Source of the DNA: DATKEG01 sp035544515
GTDB lineage: Bacteria; Acidobacteriota; Vicinamibacteria; Fen-336
Direction: 5' to 3'
DNA length: 29,382 nt
Assembly (NCBI GenBank): GCA_035544515.1
Contig: DATKEG010000232.1
Location: 1 to 29,382, forward strand
Shown here: piece after piece, positions 6,503 to 14,626 of the stretch
Numbering within the stretch: position 1 is the stretch's first letter
Layout of the letters: each line of letters opens with the position of its first letter
Translations under genes and position numbers: made by a program
Notes under the pieces: generated by a model
Told to the model about the DNA's origin: nothing
What the model saw: the letters and a program-made list of their open reading frames with translations, nothing else
Databases searched by the model: none

Positions 6503-7666
6503 ATGACGGTCGACCCCGAACGCGTGCTTCCGCGCTTGCGTCCCGCGCGCGCGCGCGTCGACCTCGACCGGCTGGCCGCCAACTACCACGCCCTCGCCGC
6601 CCACGCGGGCCGGCCGGTGATGCCGGTGGTGAAGGCCGACGCCTACGGGCACGGCGCGGCGCACGTGGCCAGGCGCCTGGTCGTGGAGGGCGCGCCGATG
6701 CTGGCGGTGGCCTATCCGGAGGAGGGCGCCGCGCTGCGGGAGGCGGGGGTGAAGCTGCCGATCGTGGTGCTGGCGGGATTCGCCCCGGGCCAGGAGGCGG
6801 TCGTGGTCGAACACGACCTCACGCCGGTCGTGTCGACCCCGGAAACGCTCGACCTCGCGCTGGCGGCCGCGAGGGGCGCGCGCCGCCGGCTCGCCGTCCA
6901 CCTGAAGGTCGACACCGGCATGGGCCGCCTCGGCTTCGCGCCGGAGGGACTGGACGAGGCCGCCACGCGCCTGGCCGGCGCCGCCCGCGTCGAGCTCGCC
7001 GGCCTCATGACGCACCTGGCCTGCGCCGACGAGGACGCGGCCTTCACCTCGAAGCAGCTCGACCTCTTCGACCAGGCGGTGCGCCAGCTCGCCGCCCGGG
7101 GCCTCGAGCCGCGGCACATCCATGCCGCCAACAGCGCCGGCCTCGCCTTCCTGCGCCCCACGCACACGCTCGTCCGTCCCGGCCTCCTTCTCTATGGCGT
7201 TCGGCCGCGGCCCCTTTCGCCGGACCTCCCCGTGCAGCCCGTCATGTCACTCTCGGCTCGCATCGCGCTCGTGAAGCAGGTGCCGGTGGGGACCACGGTT
7301 TCGTACGGGGCGCGTTGGGTGGCGGCGCGTCCCTCCCGCGTCGCCACCATACCCATCGGCTATGCCGACGGCGTGCCGCGCACGCGGGTGATGGCGGAAA
7401 CGGGGGCTTTCGTGGCTCGAGGCGAGCGCATACCGGTGGCCGGGACCGTCTGCATGGACCTGACCATGGCCGACGTCACGGACCACCCGTCGGTGCAGGC
7501 GGGCGACGAGGCCGTCCTCTTCGGCGACGCCCCCGGCGCCTGGGACCTGGCCGAGTGCGCCGGCACCAACGCCTGGGAAGTGCTCACCCGCGTCGGCGCA
7601 CGCGTTCCGCGCGTCTACGTCGAGCGTGGGCGCGTCATGGCGGCGGCCGCCCGCTACCAGCCTTGA
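6503..7666 (+). CDS. alr: Alanine racemase
   Basis: This PLP-dependent fold-type III enzyme converts L-alanine to D-alanine for peptidoglycan. The 387-residue length is typical. The PLP lysine is Lys44 in VVKADAYGHG (42-51). The second catalytic base is Tyr268 in VSYGARW. HLKVDTGMGRLGF and the C-terminal GTVCMDLTMAD are also conserved. The ATG at 6503 follows GAGGG at 6496-6500. radA begins one base after the stop, so the two are probably co-translated. D-alanine made here would feed the cell-wall pathway in which the DacB at 11084-12550 also acts. Confidence 0.96.
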   Translation: MTVDPERVLPRLRPARARVDLDRLAANYHALAAHAGRPVMPVVKADAYGHGAAHVARRLVVEGAPMLAVAYPEEGAALREAGVKLPIVVLAGFAPGQEAVVVEHDLTPVVSTPETLDLALAAARGARRRLAVHLKVDTGMGRLGFAPEGLDEAATRLAGAARVELAGLMTHLACADEDAAFTSKQLDLFDQAVRQLAARGLEPRHIHAANSAGLAFLRPTHTLVRPGLLLYGVRPRPLSPDLPVQPVMSLSARIALVKQVPVGTTVSYGARWVAARPSRVATIPIGYADGVPRTRVMAETGAFVARGERIPVAGTVCMDLTMADVTDHPSVQAGDEAVLFGDAPGAWDLAECAGTNAWEVLTRVGARVPRVYVERGRVMAAAARYQP

Positions 7667-7667
7667 C

Positions 7668-9041
7668 GTGAGCACGAAGCTCAGGACCGTCTTCGCCTGC
7701 CAGGCCTGCGGTCTGGAAAGCTCGAAGTGGCTCGGGCGGTGCCCCGACTGCGGGGAGTGGAACAGCTTCGCCGAGGAGCGGCCGGAGCCGCCCTCGCCGC
7801 GCGGCGCCGCCGCGTCCGTGCGCGAGCACGGCGGCCGCCCCCAGCCCTACGACCTCGTGGAGGTGGGCGAGGCCGAGCGCCTGCCCTCGGGCATCGGAGA
7901 GTTCGACCGCGTGCTCGGCGGCGGCATCGTGCCCGGGTCGATGGTGCTCATCGGCGGGGAACCGGGCATCGGAAAGAGCACGCTGCTGCTCCAGGTCGCC
8001 CATCTGCTGGCCCGCTGCGGGCCCGTGCTCTACGTCTCCGGAGAGGAATCCGAGCGGCAGATCAAGCTGCGCGGCGACCGCCTGGGCCTCCGCGCGCCCG
8101 GCCTGCTGCTCGTGTCGGAGACCTCGCTCGAGCGCATCCTCGACCAGGTCGAGGACCTCAAGCCCTTCGCGCTGGTCGTGGACTCGGTGCAGACCGTCTA
8201 TTCGTCCAAGTTTCCCTCCGCGCCCGGCAGCATCACGCAGGTGCGCGAGGTGGCGACGCAGCTCCTCTTCCTGGCCAAGGGCCGCGGCCTCACCACGTTC
8301 CTGATCGGGCACGTGACCAAGGACGGCAACCTCGCCGGCCCCAAGTCCCTCGAGCACATCGTGGACACCGTCCTTTACTTCGAGGGAGAGAAGCGCCAGC
8401 ACCACCGCATCGTGCGCGCGGTGAAGAACAGGTTCGGCGCGGTCTCCGAGATGGGCGTGTTCGAGATGACGGGCGCGGGGCTGCAACCGGTGGCCAACCC
8501 TTCGGCGCTGTTCCTCTCCGAGCGCCTGGAGGGCTCGGCCGGCTCGGCCGTGGTGGCGACGCTGGAGGGCTCGCGGCCGATGCTGGTCGAGGTGCAGGCG
8601 CTCGTCTCGCCCACCTCGTTCGGCACGCCGCGACGCATGTCGCTCGGCATCGACCCCAACCGCACCAGCCTGCTCCTGGCCGTGCTCGAGAAGCGCGTGG
8701 GCCTGGCCCTGCTCGGCGACGACGTGTTCGTGAGCGTGGCCGGCGGCCTCGAGGTGGCCGAGCCCGCGGCGGACCTCGGGGTGGCGGCTGCGGTGGCCTC
8801 CTCGTTCCGCAACCGGGCCTTGCCCCCCAAAACCGCGCTCTTCGGCGAAGTGGGCCTGGCCGGGGAGGTCCGGGGGGTGGGCCAGGCCGCGCTGCGCCTG
8901 CGCGAGGCCGCGCAGATGGGGTTCACGCGATGCCTGCTTCCCGCGCGCAGCCTGCCGGATCCCGCGGTGGCGCCCGAGGGCATCGAGGCCGTCGGCGTGA
9001 GCACGCTGCAGGACGCGCTCGAGAGGCTCTTCTCCCCTTGA
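7668..9041 (+). CDS. radA: DNA repair protein RadA (Sms)
   Basis: RadA is a RecA-related, DnaB-like ATPase that drives branch migration of recombination intermediates. The 457-residue protein is full length. It has an N-terminal C4 zinc finger (C11, C14, C25, C28), Walker A GEPGIGKST (97-105), the RadA-specific KNRFG (253-257) and a C-terminal Lon-protease-like domain (from about residue 270). The GTG at 7668 is preferred over an in-frame upstream ATG at 7626: it begins right before the zinc finger and avoids overlap with alr. Confidence 0.95.
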   Translation: MSTKLRTVFACQACGLESSKWLGRCPDCGEWNSFAEERPEPPSPRGAAASVREHGGRPQPYDLVEVGEAERLPSGIGEFDRVLGGGIVPGSMVLIGGEPGIGKSTLLLQVAHLLARCGPVLYVSGEESERQIKLRGDRLGLRAPGLLLVSETSLERILDQVEDLKPFALVVDSVQTVYSSKFPSAPGSITQVREVATQLLFLAKGRGLTTFLIGHVTKDGNLAGPKSLEHIVDTVLYFEGEKRQHHRIVRAVKNRFGAVSEMGVFEMTGAGLQPVANPSALFLSERLEGSAGSAVVATLEGSRPMLVEVQALVSPTSFGTPRRMSLGIDPNRTSLLLAVLEKRVGLALLGDDVFVSVAGGLEVAEPAADLGVAAAVASSFRNRALPPKTALFGEVGLAGEVRGVGQAALRLREAAQMGFTRCLLPARSLPDPAVAPEGIEAVGVSTLQDALERLFSP

Positions 9042-9052
9042 GCAAGTCCGCT

Positions 9053-9058
9053 TATGAT
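9053..9058 (+). promoter_or_regulatory. possible -10 element before the PIN/TRAM gene
   Basis: TATGAT (9053-9058, 5 of 6 consensus bases) sits in the 61-bp gap after radA. The corresponding -35 position (TTCTCC, 9030-9035) is poor. Weak support for an internal promoter. Confidence 0.25.
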
Positions 9059-9102
9059 GTGGCCGGCATGATGCTTTCCTGACCCATCCTCCGAGGTCTC
9101 GC

Positions 9103-10392
9103 ATGTGGCTCGTCCTCTTCCGGGTCGTCCTCGTTTCCCTCCTCGCCCACGCCGGTTACGTCTACACGCCCTTCCCGGGACGGCCCGGCTTCGGCCTCGC
9201 CCTCGGCGTGCTGGTGGCCGCCGGCATCATCACGCTGGAGATGATGCTGCGCTCCGTGCCCGGCCACCACATGGTGGGGGCGCTGGTCGGCGGCGTCACC
9301 GGGCTCGTCGGGGCGCGGCTGGTCTGGGGCGCTCTCTCCGGCCTCGACATCATCGGAGACCACTTCCTGCACGTGCTGGTCGTGGTGTTCCTCGGCTACA
9401 TGGGCATCATGATCGGCGGGCAGAAGGGCGAGTGGTTCGAGCCCGCGCGCATCATCGCCGCCTTCCGTGACTCGTCGCGGCTGCACCAGTACAAGATCCT
9501 CGACACCTCGGTCATCATCGACGGGCGCATCGCCGACATCTGCGAGACGGGGTTCGTGGAGGGCACGCTGGTGGTGCCCCAGTTCGTGCTCCGCGAGCTG
9601 CAGCAGGTGGCCGACTCGTCCGACTCGCTCAAGCGCAACCGCGGGCGCCGCGGCCTCGACATCCTGCAGAAGATCCAGAAGATGGCCAACGTGCACGTGC
9701 AGATCGTGGAGACCGACTTCCCGGAGACGCGCGAGGTGGATCTCAAGCTCATCGAGCTGGCGCGCCGCATGAACGGGAAGATCGTGACCAACGACTTCAA
9801 CCTCAACAAGGTGGCCCAGCTCCGCGGCGTGCAGGTGCTGAACATCAACGAGCTGGCCAACTCCCTCAAGCCGGTGGTGCTCCCCGGCGAGGTGATGCGC
9901 GTGTTCGTCATCAAGGAAGGGAAGGAGGCCGGCCAGGGCGTGGCCTACCTCGACGATGGGACCATGGTCGTGGTGGACCAGGCCAAGAAGGCGCTGGGCC
10001 GCACCATCGAGGTCTCGGTGACGAGCGTGCTGCAGACCACGGCGGGCAAGATGATCTTCTGCCGCTGGATCGACGCGCCGCCGGCGGAGGAGGCCGCCCG
10101 GAGCCTGCGCCTGGGCGACCGGCGCGATCCGCGCAACGGACGCGACTACCGTCTGCCCGACCGCCGCGAGACCGACCGGCGCACCCTCGAGGAGCGCGCG
10201 GGCAACGGCGGCGACCACCGGCCGGCGCCCGCGACCCCGACGCTGGGCAGCCACGGCGCGGCCATCGCCCCCATCCCGCCCGCGGTGGAGCACCGCGAGC
10301 ACGAGGCGCGGCACCCGGAGCTGGGCACCGCGCCCATGCCCGGTGAGGGCGGAGCGGCCGGCCATCCAGGGCACACGGCCAAGGCCGATTAG
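9103..10392 (+). CDS. Membrane-anchored PIN/TRAM domain protein (YacL-like)
   Basis: The protein has about four transmembrane segments in residues 1-110, then a PIN nuclease-like domain (about 130-250) with acidic residues Asp134 (LDTSVIIDGR), Glu165 (LRELQQVAD) and Asp231 (TNDFNLNK). A TRAM RNA-binding domain follows (about 260-323). This layout is that of Bacillus YacL, a putative membrane-bound ribonuclease; the exact substrate is unknown. The next hundred residues (about 326-429) are a low-complexity tail rich in Arg, Asp, His, Pro and Gly that is not part of the family core. The gene follows radA, as in many bacteria, but ispD, the usual next gene, is about 17 kb away. Total length is 429 residues. 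Confidence 0.9.
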   Translation: MWLVLFRVVLVSLLAHAGYVYTPFPGRPGFGLALGVLVAAGIITLEMMLRSVPGHHMVGALVGGVTGLVGARLVWGALSGLDIIGDHFLHVLVVVFLGYMGIMIGGQKGEWFEPARIIAAFRDSSRLHQYKILDTSVIIDGRIADICETGFVEGTLVVPQFVLRELQQVADSSDSLKRNRGRRGLDILQKIQKMANVHVQIVETDFPETREVDLKLIELARRMNGKIVTNDFNLNKVAQLRGVQVLNINELANSLKPVVLPGEVMRVFVIKEGKEAGQGVAYLDDGTMVVVDQAKKALGRTIEVSVTSVLQTTAGKMIFCRWIDAPPAEEAARSLRLGDRRDPRNGRDYRLPDRRETDRRTLEERAGNGGDHRPAPATPTLGSHGAAIAPIPPAVEHREHEARHPELGTAPMPGEGGAAGHPGHTAKAD

Positions 10393-10397
10393 TCTCG

Positions 10398-11099
10398 TTG
10401 CCGAGAGTCCTGCTCTCGCTCCCGCTGGCCGCGCTGCTCACGGTCGGCGTGGGGTTGGCCTCCATCCTGGCGGGGTTCGTGCGGCCGGGCGACGCCGCGC
10501 CGCGCCGGCTCGAGCGCGTCTGGGCCCGCGCGCTGCTGCGGCTCTGGGGCGTCGACGTCCTGGTCTCGGGAGCTGAGCACGTGCCCCGGGGGCCCGCGGT
10601 GTTCGCCGCCAACCATGCCAGCGTCCTGGACATCCCGCTGCTGTTCGGCTACCTGCCGGCCGACTTCCGCATCGTGCACAAGCGCTCGCTGTACCTCGTT
10701 CCCGTCATCGGCCTGTACCTCTACCTGGCCGGGCACATCGGGATCGACCGCGCGAACCCCTTTCGCGCCCGGCGGAGCCTGGCCCGGGCGGCCGCCCGCA
10801 TCGCCGGCGGCGCGAGCGTCGCCGTGTTTCCGGAAGGGACGCGCAGCCGCGACGAGAGCGTGCGGCCGTTCAAGAAGGGCAGCTTCGTGCTGGCCCTGGA
10901 GGCCGGCGTGCCCGTGGTGCCGGTCTCGCTCTGCGGCGTCAAGCGGCTCACGCCGCACGGTCTGATGCGGTTGCGGTCGGGCATCGTGCGCCTCGCCGTG
11001 CACCAGGCGCTGCCGACCGCGGGACGCGGCCTCGACCAGGCCGGATCGCTGGCCCGGCAGGCGCAGGCCATCGTGAGCGTGGGATGCGAGCGGGTCTGA
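10398..11099 (+). CDS. plsC: 1-acyl-sn-glycerol-3-phosphate acyltransferase (PlsC family)
   Basis: The enzyme transfers an acyl chain to lysophosphatidic acid (or a related acceptor) at the inner membrane in phospholipid synthesis. The 233-residue protein has an N-terminal hydrophobic segment (about 4-27), the catalytic NHxxxxD motif (His73, Asp78 in NHASVLD) and the substrate-binding FPEGTRS at 144-150. VPVVPVSLCG follows later. The start is a TTG at 10398, 5 bp after the PIN/TRAM stop and without a strong ribosome binding site; a later start cannot be ruled out. The 3' end overlaps dacB by 16 bp. The acyltransferase family is sure; the precise acceptor is not proven. Confidence 0.88.
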   Translation: MPRVLLSLPLAALLTVGVGLASILAGFVRPGDAAPRRLERVWARALLRLWGVDVLVSGAEHVPRGPAVFAANHASVLDIPLLFGYLPADFRIVHKRSLYLVPVIGLYLYLAGHIGIDRANPFRARRSLARAAARIAGGASVAVFPEGTRSRDESVRPFKKGSFVLALEAGVPVVPVSLCGVKRLTPHGLMRLRSGIVRLAVHQALPTAGRGLDQAGSLARQAQAIVSVGCERV

Positions 11100-12550
11100 G
11101 CGGGCGGCCGGCGGTGGCCTTGGCGTTGGCCGCCCTGACCACGGCCGCGGCCGTGGCGCGCGCGAGCGCGCCCACGGCCTTGCGGCGCGAGATCGACCGC
11201 ATCGCCCTGCGGCCGCCGCTCGCGCACGCCTGGTGGGGGATCGAGGTGCGCAGCCTGCGCAGCGGGCGCGTGCTCTACGCGCGCGACGCGGAGAAGAACT
11301 TCAAGCCGGCCTCGACGCTCAAGCTCGTCACCGCCGCCGCCGCCCTCGACGCGCTCGGCCCGGACGCGCGCCTGCGCACCACGGTGGAGACGGCCGGCCG
11401 TCTCGACGCCTACGGCCGCATCCTGGGGGACGTCTACCTGGTCGGCGGCGGCGACCCCAACCTCTCCGGCCGCTTCCACGACGGACGCACGACCGCGACC
11501 CTCGAGGAGCTGGCGGGGGCGCTGCACGCCTCCGGCGTGCGGCGCATCGAGGGCCGGCTGATCGGCCACGAGGCGCTCTTCGGGGGCGATCGCCGCGGCG
11601 AGGACTGGGCCTGGAACGACCTCGTCTGGTCGTACGGCGCCGAGGTGTCGGCGCTGTCCTTCAACGACAACGCCGCGCAGCTCCGGGCCATCCCCGGCGA
11701 GCGCGTGGGCGATCCGCTGGTCGTGGAGCGGGACCCGGTCAGCGCGCACTACGGTGTGGTCTCGACCGCCGTCACCTCCGCCGCCGGCGGCAAGCCGGAG
11801 CTGGTGCTGCGCTCCGACCCCGGGTCGAACCTCATCCGGCTCTCCGGCAGCCTGCCGCACGGCGGCGAGCCATGGGCGGCGGGCGTGGCCATCGCCGACC
11901 CCGCCCGCTACGCGGCCGTCGTCTTCTCGGAGGTGCTGGCGGCCAGGGGCATCTCCCTCACCGGAACCGTCGCCACCTCGTCCGATCCGCTGCCCGCCGG
12001 CCGGCGCGTGCTGGCCGCGCGCGAGAGCGAGCCCCTCGCCGAGATCCTCCGCGTGGTCAACAAGAAGAGCCAGAACCTGCACAGCGAGATGCTGCTGCGC
12101 CTGCTCGGCGCGCGCGTGAAGGGCGAGGGCACGGTCGAGGCGGGACACGAGGCGGTCGAGGATTTCCTGCGCCGCCTGGGCGTGCCCGCCGAGAGCTGGG
12201 ACCTGCGCGACGCCTCGGGGCTGAGCCGGTCCGACATCGTCACGCCGCGCGGGCTGGCCGCCCTGCTCGTGGCCATGGACAAGCACCCCCACGCGGCCGC
12301 CTTCCGCGACAGCCTGCCCGTGGCCGGCGTCGACGGCACTCTGGAGGGCCGGATGAGGGGCACGGCCGCGCAGGGCCGGGTCCGGGCCAAGACGGGCAGC
12401 CTCCGGCACGTCAACGCGCTGGCCGGCTACGCCACGCACCGCGGCGGCGAACGGCTCGTGTTCGCGATCGTGCTCAACCACCACACCGCCGGCGGCACCG
12501 TGGGGGTGGGGGCGATCGACGACATCGTCAACGCGCTGGTCACGCGGTGA
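11084..12550 (+). CDS. dacB: D-alanyl-D-alanine carboxypeptidase/endopeptidase (DacB, PBP4 family)
   Basis: This periplasmic penicillin-binding protein trims peptidoglycan cross-links (peptidase family S13). The 488-residue product has a hydrophobic export signal (about residues 10-28) and all three active-site motifs: SxxK at Ser77-Lys80 (ASTLK), SxN at 329-331 (SQN) and KTG at 436-438. Between the first two lies the large insert typical of PBP4. The ATG at 11084 overlaps plsC by 16 bp, and the stop overlaps the next gene by 4 bp (GTGA), so the three genes are probably translated as a unit. Confidence 0.94.
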   Translation: MRAGLSGRPAVALALAALTTAAAVARASAPTALRREIDRIALRPPLAHAWWGIEVRSLRSGRVLYARDAEKNFKPASTLKLVTAAAALDALGPDARLRTTVETAGRLDAYGRILGDVYLVGGGDPNLSGRFHDGRTTATLEELAGALHASGVRRIEGRLIGHEALFGGDRRGEDWAWNDLVWSYGAEVSALSFNDNAAQLRAIPGERVGDPLVVERDPVSAHYGVVSTAVTSAAGGKPELVLRSDPGSNLIRLSGSLPHGGEPWAAGVAIADPARYAAVVFSEVLAARGISLTGTVATSSDPLPAGRRVLAARESEPLAEILRVVNKKSQNLHSEMLLRLLGARVKGEGTVEAGHEAVEDFLRRLGVPAESWDLRDASGLSRSDIVTPRGLAALLVAMDKHPHAAAFRDSLPVAGVDGTLEGRMRGTAAQGRVRAKTGSLRHVNALAGYATHRGGERLVFAIVLNHHTAGGTVGVGAIDDIVNALVTR

Positions 12551-13224
12551 GCGCGCCGCCGCTGGAGGTCACGCTCGCGCCGGAGATGGGGGGGCGGGTC
12601 AAGCTCGGCATCGTCGTGCTCGAGGGCGTCACGGTGCGCGACGCCGACGAGCGGCTGGCGGCCGAGATCGAGGCGTACGGCCGGGACGTGCGCGAGCGTT
12701 ACGGCCAGGCCAAGAGCGCCGAGGTGCCGGGCGTCGAAGAGGCCCGGACCCTCTACAAGGCGCTCGGCATGGACCCGACCAAGACCCGGCCTTCCAACGA
12801 GTCCCTGCTCCGCCGCGTGCTCAAGGGCGAGGCGCTCTACCGCGTGAACACGCTGGTGGACGCGCTGAACCTCTGCTCGCTCCGCTACCAGCTTCCCTTC
12901 GGGCTCTACGACCTCGACCAGGTGGTCCCGCCCGTGGTGCTGCGGCGCGGGACGGCGGGCGAGGCCTACGAGGGTATCCGCAAGGCGGAGGTCCACCTGG
13001 AGGGCCGGCCGGTGCTCGTGGACGCGCACGGACCGTTCGGCAACCCCACTTCCGACTCGGCCCGCACCATGGTCACGCCCCGCACCCGCCGCGCGCTCGT
13101 GACCGTGTACGCGCCGGGCGGGTACGCGCCGGGCCGGCTCGAGCAGGTCCTCGACGGCACCGAGGCCACGCTCACGCGGGCCTGCGGCGGCGCGCGCGTG
13201 CTCCGCCAGTTCCTGCCGGCCTGA
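12547..13224 (+). CDS. B3/B4 tRNA-binding-domain protein
   Basis: The 225-residue protein matches the stand-alone B3/B4 fold of the phenylalanyl-tRNA synthetase beta chain. It has the conserved TRPSNESLLRRVLKG stretch (about residues 79-93) and VNTLVDALNLCSL near 98-110; LPFGLYDLD follows. Free-standing versions are widespread and are suspected to act on mischarged tRNA or amino-acid substrates; no function can be stated for this one. The start is a GTG at 12547 overlapping the dacB stop (GTGA). Earlier in-frame starts lie within dacB and are rejected. Confidence 0.82.
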   Translation: MSAPPLEVTLAPEMGGRVKLGIVVLEGVTVRDADERLAAEIEAYGRDVRERYGQAKSAEVPGVEEARTLYKALGMDPTKTRPSNESLLRRVLKGEALYRVNTLVDALNLCSLRYQLPFGLYDLDQVVPPVVLRRGTAGEAYEGIRKAEVHLEGRPVLVDAHGPFGNPTSDSARTMVTPRTRRALVTVYAPGGYAPGRLEQVLDGTEATLTRACGGARVLRQFLPA

Positions 13225-13230
13225 GCTGCC

Positions 13231-13248
13231 GTATGCCACGCGGCATGC
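13231..13248. terminator. small hairpin in the convergent gap 13225-13357
   Basis: A 7-bp stem (13231-13237 with 13242-13248, including one G-U pair) encloses a 4-nt loop just after the B3/B4 stop codon. No T-tract follows on the plus strand. It may contribute to ending transcription between the convergent operons, but support is weak. The rest of this 133-bp gap shows nothing clear. Confidence 0.3.
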
Positions 13249-13357
13249 CGATCCTGCTCGCAGCCTCCTTCTACCGCATGCGACCCTTCGAGCCGGCGCT
13301 CGGCAACGACCATGCCGCGGTGGCGGTGCTGCTCCTGACAGGACGTTAGATCGCGGC

Positions 13358-13858
13358 CTACTCCAGCGGCGCCTCGTACTCCTCGACGGCGCTGTCCACC
13401 GGTGGGAGGCGCTCCAGCAGGCGGGCGCAGGCGTTCCAGCGCAGGAGCGCGTCGTCGTTGCCCGGCGGACGGAGGCCTTCGGCCTTCTCATAGAGGCTCA
13501 TGGCCCGGCGGAATCCGCCCTGGGCGACGGCTTCCACGCCCGGGCCGGTTCGCTTGAGCTGCGCCCTCGCCTTCCGCTCGTGGATGATCCCGGCGTAATA
13601 GGCCTGCTCGTAGTCGCCCTTCAGGCGCGGGACGACCTCCTGCGCCCGGGCCAACTCGCCCGGCATCTCCTCGAACTCGTCCGTGCGGGCCAGGAGCAGC
13701 GTGATCAGGGCCTGCTGGTTCTCGGGATCCACCCGCAGGACGTCCAGGCAGATGCTCTCGGCCTCCCCCGGTTCGCTCAGCAGCCGGTAGCGCTCCGCCT
13801 TCTCGAGGGCTCGACCCACGGCCTCCTTCGACAGGGGCTTGAGCTCGAACAGGGCCAT
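13358..13858 (-). CDS. TPR-like protein at the end of the sdh operon
   Basis: The 166-residue soluble protein looks all-helical, with tetratricopeptide-type repeats: A/L patterns at about 14-47 (AGE-like turn, then LRVDPENQQAL) and again at about 84-130 (YYAGIIHERKA, then RAMSLYEKAEGLRPPGN). There is no signal peptide. The ATG at 13858 has a strong ribosome binding site (GGAGGTGGGG on the minus strand), 27 bp after the iron-sulfur subunit stop. Its place as the last gene of the operon suggests a role linked to the complex, such as assembly or protein-protein contact; this is inference. The exact family is not recognised. Confidence 0.75.
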   Translation of the reverse strand: MALFELKPLSKEAVGRALEKAERYRLLSEPGEAESICLDVLRVDPENQQALITLLLARTDEFEEMPGELARAQEVVPRLKGDYEQAYYAGIIHERKARAQLKRTGPGVEAVAQGGFRRAMSLYEKAEGLRPPGNDDALLRWNACARLLERLPPVDSAVEEYEAPLE

Positions 13859-13885
13859 GGCCCCACCTCCTGGTTCCAGAGACGG

Positions 13886-14626
13886 CTAGCTCCGGAAGAC
13901 GCGAAAGAGCTTCCACAGCGGATCGTAGAAGCGGTCCACGACCCGCTCCTTCAGCGGAATGATGGCGTTGTCGGTGATGGTGATGCCCTCCGGGCAGACC
14001 TTGGTGCAGCACTTGGTGATGTTGCAGTAGCCGATGCCCTGGGCGGTACGCAGCTCGTCCAGGCGGTCCTCGACGTCCAGCGGGTGCATCTCGAGCGCGG
14101 CCACGTGCACCAGGAAGCGCGGCCCGATGAACTCGGCATGCAGGCGGTGGTCGCGCAGGACGTGGCAGACGTCCTGGCAGAGGTAACACTCGATGCACTT
14201 GCGGAACTCCTGCACGCGGTCCACGTCCGCCTGCGCCATGCGCCACGTGCCGTCCGGCGCGTCGGGAGGCCGCGGCCGGAAGGGCTTTATGCGCTTCTTC
14301 ACCTCGTAGTTCCACGACACGTCCGTGACCAGGTCCTTCAGCAGGCGGAAGGCCTTCATGGGCTGAAGGGTCACCGGCTTGTCCAGGTCGAGGTCGTTCA
14401 GTCGTGTCATGCACATGAGTCGTGGCTGCCCGTTGACCTCCGCCGAGCAGGAGCCGCACTTGCCGGCCTTGCAGTTCCAGCGCACGGCCAGGTCGCCGGC
14501 CTGCTCGGCCTGGACGCGGTGGACGGCATCGAGCACGACCATGCCCTCGGCGACCTCGGTCGCGTAGTCCTGGAAGGAGCCCCCGTGCGCATCGCCCCGC
14601 CAGATCCGGAAGGTCGCGCGCGCCAT
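13886..14626 (-). CDS. sdhB: Succinate dehydrogenase/fumarate reductase iron-sulfur subunit
   Basis: This subunit carries electrons from the flavoprotein to the quinone site through three iron-sulfur clusters. The 246-residue protein has the [2Fe-2S] ligands C52, C57, C60 and C72. For the [4Fe-4S] and [3Fe-4S] clusters it has C144, C147, C150, C154 and the later C201, C206/C207, C211 (CCTKVCPEG). The start is ATG at 14626, sharing one base with the sdhA stop (TGATG). The order anchor-flavoprotein-FeS matches the mycobacterial Sdh1 operon. Direction (succinate oxidation or fumarate reduction) cannot be told from sequence. Confidence 0.94.
   Translation of the reverse strand: MARATFRIWRGDAHGGSFQDYATEVAEGMVVLDAVHRVQAEQAGDLAVRWNCKAGKCGSCSAEVNGQPRLMCMTRLNDLDLDKPVTLQPMKAFRLLKDLVTDVSWNYEVKKRIKPFRPRPPDAPDGTWRMAQADVDRVQEFRKCIECYLCQDVCHVLRDHRLHAEFIGPRFLVHVAALEMHPLDVEDRLDELRTAQGIGYCNITKCCTKVCPEGITITDNAIIPLKERVVDRFYDPLWKLFRVFRS

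Noticed and set aside
13233..13349. A 38-codon open frame in the gap between the B3/B4 gene and the TPR gene
   Set aside because: It has no ribosome binding site, no recognisable domain and overlaps a small hairpin; in GC-rich DNA frames this short are expected by chance.
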